Assembly: GCF_022347545.1 (NCBI RefSeq)
Contig: NZ_JAKREW010000003.1
Location: forward strand, 186,001-250,000
DNA: 64,000 bases
Reading direction: 5' to 3'
DNA from: Terribium retamae
GTDB lineage: Bacteria; Pseudomonadota; Alphaproteobacteria; Rhizobiales; Rhizobiaceae
Part shown: positions 29,260-36,899 of the stretch, piece by piece
Layout of the letters: each line of letters opens with the position of its first letter
How positions within the stretch are numbered: the first letter of the stretch is position 1
Translations under genes and position numbers: made by a program
The notes under the pieces: generated by a model
Database searches by the model: none
Told to the model about the DNA's origin: nothing
Seen by the model: only the letters and a program-made list of their open reading frames with translations

Positions 29260-29284
29260 GGAACCATTGTCTGGGGGAGACGTT
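29260..29284 (+). promoter_or_regulatory. EcfG-type promoter for nepR-ecfG
   Basis: GGAAC (29260-29264), 16-bp spacer, CGTT (29281-29284). This consensus match lies 80 bp upstream of the nepR ATG. The sigma factor should therefore activate its own operon. Confidence 0.85.
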
Positions 29285-29364
29285 ACCGGCCAACCAGGCG
29301 AACGGAAAGACGCTGCCTGTCGGAACCAAGCCGGAAACAGCTCGGGGGACTGGATAAAAGGCGA

Positions 29365-29556
29365 ATGAAAGATACCACCAAGACTGGCGCCGGCGCGCGC
29401 CAGGCCGGTTCTGCCGATCTCCTCGGCACCAATTCCGAAATCGGCCGCAAACTTAAGCAATATTACGACGAACTCGTTTCCGACGACGTGCCGGATCGTT
29501 TTGCCCAGTTGCTGGCGCAATTGGAGCAGGTCGAACCAGGGCGCAAAAAGGACTGA
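29365..29556 (+). CDS. nepR: Anti-sigma factor NepR
   Basis: This 63-aa protein has the NepR core of two helices, SEIGRKLKQYYDELVSDDVPDRFAQLLAQLE, with disordered ends. It binds EcfG when PhyR is inactive. The following ecfG starts 3 bp after its stop, so they are cotranscribed and probably coupled. A consensus EcfG promoter precedes it. Confidence 0.93.
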   Translation: MKDTTKTGAGARQAGSADLLGTNSEIGRKLKQYYDELVSDDVPDRFAQLLAQLEQVEPGRKKD

Positions 29557-29559
29557 CGC

Positions 29560-30108
29560 ATGTCCGCATCCGAGGGCTTCCGGACCGACCTGCTCGGCGC
29601 CATCCCGAGCCTGCGCGCTTTTGCCGTGTCATTGACCCAGAATGCTGACCGGGCTGATGATCTTGTCCAGGAGACCCTGGTCAAGGCCTGGGACAAGCAG
29701 GAGAGTTTCCAGCTCGGCACCAACCTGAAGGCCTGGCTTTTCACGATCCTACGCAACGAATTTTATTCGCAGATGCGCAAACGCGGACGTGAGGTACAGG
29801 ACAGCGACGGCATCATGACCGCGCGACTGGCGATTCATCCATCCCAACACGGGCAGCTCGATCTCAAGGATTTCCGTGCGGCGCTGGAACAACTGCCGGA
29901 AGATCAACGCGAGGCAATCATCCTGATCGGTGCTTCCGGCTTCTCCTATGAGGAAGCGGCGGAAATCTGCGGTTGCGCTGTCGGCACCATCAAGAGCCGC
30001 GTCAGCCGTGCCCGCACGCGACTGCAGGAAATCCTGCAGATTTCGGGCGACGACGATTTCGGGCCTGATGCGATATCGAGCCAGGTCACCGGGTCGTCGG
30101 CGCTCTGA
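29560..30108 (+). CDS. ecfG: ECF sigma factor EcfG (general stress sigma)
   Basis: This 182-aa ECF15-type sigma factor has sigma2 with DLVQETLVKAWDKQESFQLGTNLKAWLFTILRNEFYS and sigma4 with LPEDQREAIILIGASGFSYEEAAEICGCAVGTIKSRVSRAR. It directs RNA polymerase to GGAAC-N16/17-NGTT promoters. It is cotranscribed with nepR, opposite phyR; together these form the full switch. The C-terminal tail beyond the sigma4 helix (FGPDAISSQVTGSSAL) is variable. Three of the four promoter matches lie within 1.2 kb of it. Confidence 0.94.
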   Translation: MSASEGFRTDLLGAIPSLRAFAVSLTQNADRADDLVQETLVKAWDKQESFQLGTNLKAWLFTILRNEFYSQMRKRGREVQDSDGIMTARLAIHPSQHGQLDLKDFRAALEQLPEDQREAIILIGASGFSYEEAAEICGCAVGTIKSRVSRARTRLQEILQISGDDDFGPDAISSQVTGSSAL

Positions 30109-30154
30109 AGCGCGTTTTTTGCAACTGGACGGACGCGGCGAAACAATTTTCAGT

Positions 30155-30179
30155 GGAACCAGCCCCTTAATACGGGGTT
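30155..30179 (+). promoter_or_regulatory. EcfG-type promoter for DUF883-like gene
   Basis: GGAAC (30155-30159), 16-bp spacer, GGTT (30176-30179). It differs from consensus only at the first base of the -10. It lies 47 bp before the ATG of the next gene. Confidence 0.7.
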
Positions 30180-30226
30180 GAGGTGATGCCGGTGCGCGGG
30201 CGCGGTAAAAACGCAGGGAGTTCAGC

Positions 30227-30553
30227 ATGGCCAGAACCACGGAAAAGATCAGCGAAACCACCAAATCCACTGCCGATCTCGAAGCCGATATCCGACAATT
30301 GCAAGCCGATATCGAAAAGCTGACGCGACAGCTCGCTGAAACGGGCGAACACGGGTTCACCGCCGCGCGGCGTGTGGCCGCCCAGGGTGCCGAGCATCTG
30401 CGCCAACAAGGCGAGGCTGCAATGGAGAAGCTGCGTGGCAACGCCCATGATATAGAAGATCAACTCGCGGCGACGGTTCGTGAGAAGCCCATCACCGCGC
30501 TTGCCATGGCGGCGGGTGCCGGCTTCCTCTTTGCACTTTTGTCCCGACGCTGA
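30227..30553 (+). CDS. DUF883/ElaB-like membrane-anchored coiled-coil protein
   Basis: The 108-aa product has a long amphipathic helix (DLEADIRQLQADIEKLTRQLAETGEHG up to MEKLRGNAHDIEDQL), strongly coiled-coil, ending in a C-terminal membrane segment (PITALAMAAGAGFLFALLSRR). This is the DUF883/ElaB pattern; the E. coli member is an inner-membrane protein that associates with ribosomes in stationary phase. An EcfG-type promoter lies upstream, so general stress induction is expected. The next gene starts 15 bp later. Confidence 0.85.
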   Translation: MARTTEKISETTKSTADLEADIRQLQADIEKLTRQLAETGEHGFTAARRVAAQGAEHLRQQGEAAMEKLRGNAHDIEDQLAATVREKPITALAMAAGAGFLFALLSRR

Positions 30554-30568
30554 TCTGCGGGCATCAGA

Positions 30569-31045
30569 GTGGGATCCCTGGCCTCGCTTCTTGTCAGCTT
30601 CGTTACCGGCGAAGCTGGCACCATCGCAAAACAGGTTCGCGGCGCAGCCATCGCCTACGGTCTGGCGCTGCTGGGCGCTTTGGTCGGGATGTGTTTCCTG
30701 GTACTGGCCGCTTATCTATGGGCAGCCAGACGATTTGGTTCGATCGAGGCGGCGCTGGGGTTCGGGATCGGATTCGTGGTGCTCGCTGGCGTGATCGTCA
30801 CCTCTTACCGTTTGATGGAAAAAAAACGAGCCCGTCGTCGCGCCCGGCGTCGCAAGAGCGATTTCTCGGCATTGGCTCTTGCTGCCGGAGTGGCTGCGTT
30901 GCCGGAACTCCTGCGCAGCAAGAGAGGGCTCGGTGCTCTGCTTGGACCCCTTGCCGCGCTTTTTGCCTTTGCGGTCTATCGGGAGAATTTTCCTCCCAAG
31001 CCGGAAGATCCAGCGGGAGGAAGCGGGGATTCCAAACCCGATTGA
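30569..31045 (+). CDS. Small holin-superfamily-III-like membrane protein
   Basis: This 158-aa protein starts with GTG at 30569. Two adjacent membrane segments (AIAYGLALLGALVGMCFLVLAAYLWA and ALGFGIGFVVLAGVIVTSY) are followed by a strongly basic stretch (EKKRARRRARRRK), then further hydrophobic segments (LALAAGVAALPELL, LGALLGPLAALFAFAVY). Phage-holin-superfamily-III (DUF1469) proteins of this form often follow DUF883 genes. It lies 15 bp after the DUF883 gene and shares its EcfG promoter. Function not established. Confidence 0.7.
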   Translation: MGSLASLLVSFVTGEAGTIAKQVRGAAIAYGLALLGALVGMCFLVLAAYLWAARRFGSIEAALGFGIGFVVLAGVIVTSYRLMEKKRARRRARRRKSDFSALALAAGVAALPELLRSKRGLGALLGPLAALFAFAVYRENFPPKPEDPAGGSGDSKPD

Positions 31046-31055
31046 TGTCGCCTGA

Positions 31056-31081
31056 GTGAACGAGGATTTGTCATCGTTCAC
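31056..31081. repeat. Inverted repeat GTGAACGA/TCGTTCAC
   Basis: GTGAACGA (31056-31063) and TCGTTCAC (31074-31081) are perfect 8-bp arms around a 10-nt loop. It lies just after the holin-like gene and 110 bp upstream of the dioxygenase. It could be a terminator without T run or an operator for the dioxygenase-hydrolase pair. Confidence 0.4.
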
Positions 31082-31191
31082 GTTTAGAGCACAGTCCTTC
31101 CTGTTCTCGCCGTCTTTGCCGGCGCCTGCCGCACGCTCATATTGGCGTCGACAGCGGCCACGGGGCCGCATCGGAGAGAAAGGGCAAAGTC

Positions 31192-32124
31192 ATGCTCACC
31201 CAGATCAAGGGCCTGCACCACGTCACGTCGATGGCGGCGGATGCGCGCCAGAACAACGATTTCTTCACACATAAGCTCGGCCTGCGCAGGGTGAAGAAAA
31301 CGGTCAATTTCGATGCGCCGGACGTCTATCATCTCTACTACGCGGACGAATTCGGCACACCGGGCTCGGTGATGACCTATTTTCCGTTTCCCAATATCGG
31401 CAAGGGCCGGCACGGCGTTGGCGAGGTTGGAACTACAGTCTTCTCCGTCCCGGAAGGTACGCTGCCTTACTGGCAAGGGCGTTTTGCCGAGCAGGGCGTT
31501 GGCGGAGTCGCGGCCGAAGAAACATTCGGCGAGAAACGGCTGAAGTTTCTCGGACCGGACGGCGATGGTTTTGCCCTTGTCGAAGACAAGGCCGACACCC
31601 GTGCTCCTTGGCTCAAGGGCGGTGTTCCTGCCGACGAAGCGATCCGTGGTTTCCATTCGGTGTCGATGCGATTGAAGGACGGCGGCGCTACCGAAGAATT
31701 GCTGAAGTTCATGGGCTATGAAGAAGTCGATCGCGCCGGCAACGTGGCCAGGATGGCGCTGAAAAACGGCAACGGCGCCGATGTCATAGATATCGAAACC
31801 TTGCCGGCTGCGTCCTTCGCTGGGCTGGGTGCCGGGTCTGTGCACCACGTTGCCTTCGCCGTTGAGGATCGCGCAAAGCAGCTCGAAGTCCGCAAGGCAC
31901 TGATGGACACCGGCTACCAGGTAACACCGGTGATCGATCGGGATTATTTCTGGGCGATCTACTTCCGTACGCCGGGCGGTGTGCTGTTCGAGGTCGCGAC
32001 CAACGAACCCGGTTTCGATCGGGACGAAGACACGGCCCATCTCGGCGAGGCATTGAAACTGCCCACGCAGCACCAGCATCTGCGGCCCTATTTGGAAAAG
32101 CATCTGCAGTCGCTGGAAGGTTGA
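31192..32124 (+). CDS. Ring-cleaving dioxygenase, MhqO/LinE-like (VOC superfamily)
   Basis: This 310-aa protein has two VOC modules: GLHHVTSMAADARQNNDFFTHKLGLRRVKKTVNFD at the start, and a second from about residue 150 with GFHSVSMRLKDG, SVHHVAFAVED and the metal/ring-site strand GGVLFEVATNEPGFD. This matches MhqO/YkcA-type proteins of quinone and hydroquinone resistance operons. The pairing with an MhqD-like hydrolase 60 bp downstream supports that. The substrate is inferred. It could instead act on another catecholic compound. Confidence 0.85.
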   Translation: MLTQIKGLHHVTSMAADARQNNDFFTHKLGLRRVKKTVNFDAPDVYHLYYADEFGTPGSVMTYFPFPNIGKGRHGVGEVGTTVFSVPEGTLPYWQGRFAEQGVGGVAAEETFGEKRLKFLGPDGDGFALVEDKADTRAPWLKGGVPADEAIRGFHSVSMRLKDGGATEELLKFMGYEEVDRAGNVARMALKNGNGADVIDIETLPAASFAGLGAGSVHHVAFAVEDRAKQLEVRKALMDTGYQVTPVIDRDYFWAIYFRTPGGVLFEVATNEPGFDRDEDTAHLGEALKLPTQHQHLRPYLEKHLQSLEG

Positions 32125-32136
32125 CTCAAATCCGGA

Positions 32137-32161
32137 CACTCGCCGTCGCTCGCGGCGAGTG
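32137..32161 (+). terminator. Hairpin between dioxygenase and hydrolase genes
   Basis: CACTCGCCG (32137-32145) pairs with CGGCGAGTG (32153-32161) around TCGCTCG. It lies 12 bp after the dioxygenase stop and just before the SD (GGAAGGAG) of the next gene. There is no T run, so it probably stabilises the 3' end. Confidence 0.5.
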
Positions 32162-32184
32162 GCTCCCTCGGAAGGAGAGCGAAA

Positions 32185-32808
32185 ATGTCGAACGATTCCT
32201 ACATTCATAAAATTCTGTCAGGCGTGCCAGGTGGCCCGGCCCTGTTCGTTTTCCATGGTACCGGAGGAGACGAGCAGCAGTTCCTCGGTCTCGGACGTGA
32301 GCTCTTACCCGATGCGACAATCGTTTCGCCGCGCGGTGACGTATCCGAGTTCGGTGCCGCGCGTTTCTTTCGTCGCACGGGTGAAGGTGTATACGATCTG
32401 GATGATCTGGCGCGGGCCACGACAAAGATGACGGAGTTCATCCGTGCGCAGGTCAGGGTATTAAAACCTGCGGCGGTACTGGGGCTGGGTTATTCCAACG
32501 GCGCCAACATTCTCGCTTCCGTGGTCTTTGCCGACCCGGCACTGTTTGATGCCGCTGTGCTGATGCATCCCCTGATACCGTTCGAGCCGCAGCTGGCAGG
32601 CAGTCTCGCCGGCCGTCCTATGCTGATCACAGCGGGCCGGCGCGATCCCATCTGCCCGCCAAATCTGACCAATCGGCTCGATGCCTATTTGCGTGCCGCA
32701 GACGCCGATGTCACAGTGGAATGGCACGAAGGTGGCCATGAAGTGCGGCCGAACGAAATCGAAGCGGCGAGACGATTTCTGTCTGCCCAATTGGTGAAGG
32801 GAGCCTAG
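32185..32808 (+). CDS. Alpha/beta hydrolase, MhqD-like carboxylesterase
   Basis: This 207-aa enzyme has the phospholipase/carboxylesterase fold: LFVFHGTGGDEQQFLGLGREL, VSPRGD, nucleophile Ser in LGLGYSNGAN, acid in ITAGRRDPICPP and the histidine in WHEGGHEV. Its size and motifs are those of MhqD/YtpA-type esterases adjacent to MhqO. Together with the dioxygenase it looks like a detoxification pair for hydroquinones. The next gene begins 1 bp after its stop, so it is cotranscribed. The exact substrate is unknown. Confidence 0.85.
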   Translation: MSNDSYIHKILSGVPGGPALFVFHGTGGDEQQFLGLGRELLPDATIVSPRGDVSEFGAARFFRRTGEGVYDLDDLARATTKMTEFIRAQVRVLKPAAVLGLGYSNGANILASVVFADPALFDAAVLMHPLIPFEPQLAGSLAGRPMLITAGRRDPICPPNLTNRLDAYLRAADADVTVEWHEGGHEVRPNEIEAARRFLSAQLVKGA

Positions 32809-32809
32809 C

Positions 32810-33109
32810 ATGGCTGATCAGTTGCCTGAGATCGAACTGCAGGATCACGGCTCCAAGGGCCGCTACGTGTTGCGTAGCCCCGGCGGCGCCGAGGCCGAGA
32901 TGACTTTCACCAAAGTCGGCGAGCACAAGATCATCATCGATCATACGGAAGTCCCGGATGTTTTTCGCGGCCAAGGTGCTGGTCTGAGGCTGGTGACACG
33001 GGCAGTCGAAGATGCCCGCGCATCGCAAAAAAAGATCATCCCGTTGTGCCCGTTTGCCGCAGCGCAGTTCCGGCGTCATGCCGAGTGGGCCGACGTCCTG
33101 GCCAGCTGA
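32810..33109 (+). CDS. YjdJ-type GNAT N-acetyltransferase
   Basis: This 99-aa small acetyltransferase of the YjdJ/Gcn5-related mini-family has a reduced GNAT core: YVLRSPGGAEAEMTFTKVGEHKIIIDHTEVPDVFRGQGAGLRLVTRAVEDARASQKKIIPLCPFAAAQFRRH. The acetyl-CoA loop is RGQGAG. It starts 1 bp after the hydrolase, so it is part of the same transcript. The substrate is unknown. Confidence 0.85.
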   Translation: MADQLPEIELQDHGSKGRYVLRSPGGAEAEMTFTKVGEHKIIIDHTEVPDVFRGQGAGLRLVTRAVEDARASQKKIIPLCPFAAAQFRRHAEWADVLAS

Positions 33110-33221
33110 GTACTCCTATTAAGTTTCCCATTGTCCGGTTGAACAAATTTTGACGTGGACTTGAGGTCTCGAGCGCGTAACAAGTCGCCGTGTCGGTGCG
33201 AACAATCTAGGAGCGGTGCCT

Positions 33222-33758
33222 GTGGCGGGCATGAATGAAGCCGAGCTCGCTCGACTGATGAGGGCGGCAACCGCAGGTGACGAAAAAGCCTATGCCGAGT
33301 TCCTGCGCGGAACCGCAGCGATCGTTCGCAGTTTCGCGCGGCGCAAGATCGTGCAGGGCGGTGTCGATCCCGAGGACGTCGTGCAGGAGACCTTGCTGGC
33401 CATTCATCTCAAACGGCACACCTGGCGGCAGGATGCGCCCATTTTGCCATGGATCTATGCGATTGCGCGTTTCAAGATGATCGATGCCTTCCGCCGCCGC
33501 GGCCGGCGCATCGAAATTGCCATCGAGGAGTTTGCCGAGACCTTGGCGGAGCCCGAGCAGGAAACCGTCAGCGAGCGCGATATAGGCCGCGCCTTGGATA
33601 GCCTGCCGCCGGGCCAGCGTGTCGTGGTCTCGTCGATTTCCGTCGATGGCAATTCAATTGGAGAGACGGCCAGGAAACTCAACATGAACGAGACGGCTGT
33701 CCGGGTCGCGTTGCATCGCGGGCTGGCAGCCATCGCCAAGCGGTTCGGACGGGGCTGA
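33222..33758 (+). CDS. ECF sigma factor paired with NrsF
   Basis: The product is about 178 aa. I chose GTG 33222 because AGGAG (33209-33213) is at 8-nt spacing; GTG 33216 and ATG 33231 are alternatives. Sigma2 has DPEDVVQETLLAIHLKRHTWRQDAPILPWIYAIARFKMIDAFRRRGRR; sigma4 has DSLPPGQRVVVSSISVDGNSIGETARKLNMNETAVRVALHRG. The following gene is its anti-sigma. The target promoters are unknown. It is distinct from EcfG, from which it is about 3 kb away; no GGAAC promoter is seen upstream of it. Confidence 0.9.
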   Translation: MAGMNEAELARLMRAATAGDEKAYAEFLRGTAAIVRSFARRKIVQGGVDPEDVVQETLLAIHLKRHTWRQDAPILPWIYAIARFKMIDAFRRRGRRIEIAIEEFAETLAEPEQETVSERDIGRALDSLPPGQRVVVSSISVDGNSIGETARKLNMNETAVRVALHRGLAAIAKRFGRG

Positions 33759-33759
33759 G

Positions 33760-34398
33760 ATGAAGACGGACGAGCTGATCAGGACGCTTGGCGCCGATGC
33801 GAAAAGCACAGTGATGCCGCTCGGCAAGGTTTGGTTCGCGGCACTGCTGTTTGCTTTGGCCGCTGCCGCTTTCCTGCTTTTCATGACGATCGGAATGCGC
33901 CCCGATTTCATGCAGGCGATGGAGACGGTCCGCTTCCTGTTCAAATTCGTGTTCACGAGCACCGTGGCGATCACTGCTTTTCTGGCGCTGCGGATGCTGG
34001 CCCTGCCGGGGGCGGCTGTCGGAAAATTCGGCCGCTGGCTTCTTCTTGGCCCGCTGCTCATGCTCGCGGCCGTCATGCTGGAGTTGCTGGCAATTCCGTC
34101 GAGCGACTGGGGGCGGCGGCTCGTCGGCAACAATATGTTCGTCTGCCTGACTTTCATTCCGCTTGTTGGCCTTTGCCCACTTGCTGCCCTCGTTGCCACG
34201 CTCAAGCATGCCGCGCCGACGAGGCCGACGCTTGCAGGCGCGGTCGCTGGTCTGCTGGCTGGAGGGGTGGCCGCCACCTTTTATGCCGCGCATTGCGTCG
34301 ATGATTCACCGTTGTTCGTCGCGACCTGGTACAGCCTGGGCATCGCTATCCTCGCTGGGCTGGGAGCGTTGGCAGGCCGCTTTTTCGTGCGTTGGTAA
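33760..34398 (+). CDS. nrsF: NrsF/DUF1109-type anti-sigma factor
   Basis: This 212-aa membrane protein has about six segments and the NrsF layout: short cytoplasmic head (KTDELIRTLGADAKSTV), then alternating helices to FYAAHCVDDSPLFVATWYSLGIAILAGLGALAGRFFVRW, the most conserved NrsF stretch. It holds the preceding ECF sigma factor at the membrane until a signal such as oxidation or metal is sensed. The start is 1 bp after the sigma gene, so they are coupled. Confidence 0.85.
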   Translation: MKTDELIRTLGADAKSTVMPLGKVWFAALLFALAAAAFLLFMTIGMRPDFMQAMETVRFLFKFVFTSTVAITAFLALRMLALPGAAVGKFGRWLLLGPLLMLAAVMLELLAIPSSDWGRRLVGNNMFVCLTFIPLVGLCPLAALVATLKHAAPTRPTLAGAVAGLLAGGVAATFYAAHCVDDSPLFVATWYSLGIAILAGLGALAGRFFVRW

Positions 34399-34552
34399 TT
34401 CGCCAATAAAACAGCAAAATCTTATAGATGCGGATATATGCCAAGTTCGCGTTCACAGCCCTAAATAGTGGGCATGCCCTCTATGCAATCATTCCTTAAA
34501 TGGGTTACTTCATGATGGCAGAAGGGATGCGCCTGGTTGGGTAGATAACGTT

Positions 34553-36808
34553 GTGACGTTTCACCATCTACAAGGACGTGGCCCGGGCAAATATCTGGCG
34601 GCGGTTGCGCTGGGCTTGGGCTATCTGATTGCGGCAGCGGCTTCGATCCTGCTGTCGAGAGTTGGCGACGGGGTTGCCACGGTTTGGCTCGCATCCGCGT
34701 TTGCCTTTGCGATATTGGCCAGGCGCCAATACCCAGCCGGCTGGATAGACTACGCAGCCATTGCGCTCGCCACACTGGTCTCCAATCTGCTCTTTGGCTC
34801 GTCCCCAGCCATGGGAGCGCTGTTTGTCGTCGTCAACGTCGGCCACGCGGCGCTATCACTCTGGCTGGTTGCTCGTTTCGCCGGTGGACTGCCCGTTAAA
34901 ACAGCGCCGCCGGCCCGCATGTTTTCGCTTATCCTTTTTCTGACCGCGGTCGTTGCCGACGCTATAACCGGTCTCGCTTTTGCCGGAGCTGCCCATACGC
35001 TTTACGGCTGGCCGATTGTTTCGACGGCTTGGACATTCTTGTCCAGTAATGCGCTGGGTTACGCATTGCTCCTGCCGTTCTCGGTGTACGTAACACGGTC
35101 CGAAATCTCAGCGCTCCTGAAGCCGCGGTCGCTATTTCGCTTCGCGTTGATGACGTCGATCTGCGCAGGTCTGGCCTATGTGGCGCTCAGCCAGAGCCGT
35201 TACCCATTTGCGCTCGCGATGCTCCCTTTGATGGTCATCGCGCCGAGATTGGCTCATCTCGAACTTGCACTAGTCTGTGCGTTCACCGGGGCAGTTTGCG
35301 TCGCCGCAGCGATGGGTGGGTTCATGCCTGGCATCGACGGTGGTGTGGAGATGCTCAGCGACGGGTTCCAGGTCTCCGTTGCCATCATCGTATCAACGCC
35401 TTTCCTGGTCGGCCTCTACATCAAGCATATCAAAGAGGACCATGCTCGCCTGGCCGATGCCGAGACGCGCTGGAATTTCGCACTCGCCAGTGCTGGACAA
35501 GGCGTCTGGGACGCCGACATGCGCCGCAATACGGTTCACTATTCCACCACGTGGAAGAAGATGCTCGGCTACGAGGATCACGAACTCGGCAACGACCCAG
35601 ACCTTTGGCTTGAGCTTGCGCATCCCGACGATGTCGCACGCATGGCCGCCGCCGATCACGATCATATGGAAGGACGTACGCTGGAATACAAACTCGAGTT
35701 CCGCATGCGCCATAAAAGCGGGCGCTGGATTTGGGTGTCGGATCACGGCAAAGCGATAGAGCGCGAGCCCGACGGGCGTGTGGCCCGCGCGATCGGCTCG
35801 ATGACGGATATCACCGAGCGTAAGGAAGCCGAGGAACGACTGATTGTTTCCGCGGCTCTTCTCGCCGACGAGAAGGAACGGTTGCGGGTGATGCTGCAGT
35901 CGATCGGCGATGCCGTCATCGGCACGGACGCCGACAACAACATCACCTTCATGAATCCGGTAGCGGAAAAACTTACCGGCGTCACCAGCCTCGCTTCGCT
36001 CGGCAAACCGCTCGGCTTCGTCTATCGTGTTGTTGACGAGGAAACCGGGCGGCGGCTCGACGAACCGCACCTTGCCGGCAGCAGGCTGGACCGGGCTGAA
36101 CATAACAGCCGCGCCGTTCTCGTGCGCGGCGACGGCACGCGCTTCAGCATTCGTCAGGTCGTATCCCCGATCCTGAGCGAACAAAACGAATTCAGCGGCT
36201 CGGTCATCGTTTTCCAGGACTTTACCGACGCGCGAACATTGCAGCGGCAACTCGCCCATGCCGCCACGCATGACGCGTTGACAGGTCTTGCCAATCGGCC
36301 AAGCTTTATACGAACGGTCGAGGATTTCCTTGCCAAGACCAGGCAGGATGGTTCCCGCTATCAGCTGATGTTCATTGACCTCGATCATTTCAAACCGGTC
36401 AACGATACCAGCGGGCACGCGGCCGGCGACGCGTTGTTGCGGCAAGTGGCCTCGACGATAAAGGCGGCCTTGGCGCCGACGGATATCGTGGCCAGGTTTG
36501 GCGGCGACGAATTCGCGGTGGTGTTGATGTCGCCTTCGCTTGCCGATGGCGAGAAGGCTGCTCTGGCGGTCCTTGGTGCGGTCAGTGCGCTGGAATTCAT
36601 CTGGGAGGGGCAGACCCACCGCGTTTCTTCCAGCATCGGTCTCACGTCGATCGCGGCCGACGCCGGAGAGGCCAACGAAATCATCGCAAGAGCCGACGCT
36701 GCCTGTTATGCTGCCAAGGCGGCGGGCCGGAACTGCGCCTTCATGGCCTTGCCCGGCTCTGCATCCGGCGTCGCCACACCGATGACGCGCGTGGCAACGG
36801 GAACCTGA
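34553..36808 (+). CDS. MASE1-PAS-PAS-GGDEF diguanylate cyclase without I-site arginine
   Basis: This 751-aa protein starts with GTG at 34553. The N-terminus has eight or nine membrane helices (about 10-290) of the MASE1 type. PAS 1 is about residues 305-420 (WNFALASAGQGVWDADM, with PAC DITERKEAEERL), PAS 2 about 440-560. The GGDEF domain has GGDEF at residues 650-654 and a SIGLTS segment, so it should make c-di-GMP. The I-site position reads APTD, with Ala for the usual Arg, so product inhibition may be absent. No EAL domain follows. Confidence 0.88.
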   Translation: MTFHHLQGRGPGKYLAAVALGLGYLIAAAASILLSRVGDGVATVWLASAFAFAILARRQYPAGWIDYAAIALATLVSNLLFGSSPAMGALFVVVNVGHAALSLWLVARFAGGLPVKTAPPARMFSLILFLTAVVADAITGLAFAGAAHTLYGWPIVSTAWTFLSSNALGYALLLPFSVYVTRSEISALLKPRSLFRFALMTSICAGLAYVALSQSRYPFALAMLPLMVIAPRLAHLELALVCAFTGAVCVAAAMGGFMPGIDGGVEMLSDGFQVSVAIIVSTPFLVGLYIKHIKEDHARLADAETRWNFALASAGQGVWDADMRRNTVHYSTTWKKMLGYEDHELGNDPDLWLELAHPDDVARMAAADHDHMEGRTLEYKLEFRMRHKSGRWIWVSDHGKAIEREPDGRVARAIGSMTDITERKEAEERLIVSAALLADEKERLRVMLQSIGDAVIGTDADNNITFMNPVAEKLTGVTSLASLGKPLGFVYRVVDEETGRRLDEPHLAGSRLDRAEHNSRAVLVRGDGTRFSIRQVVSPILSEQNEFSGSVIVFQDFTDARTLQRQLAHAATHDALTGLANRPSFIRTVEDFLAKTRQDGSRYQLMFIDLDHFKPVNDTSGHAAGDALLRQVASTIKAALAPTDIVARFGGDEFAVVLMSPSLADGEKAALAVLGAVSALEFIWEGQTHRVSSSIGLTSIAADAGEANEIIARADAACYAAKAAGRNCAFMALPGSASGVATPMTRVATGT

Positions 36809-36899
36809 CGTTCAAAAGTAAGCCCGCACCGCATCCGGGATAGAAGCCCGAAAAGCAGAACCGATCATCGGACAGGATGAGGCGCCAATTTGGAGCGGG

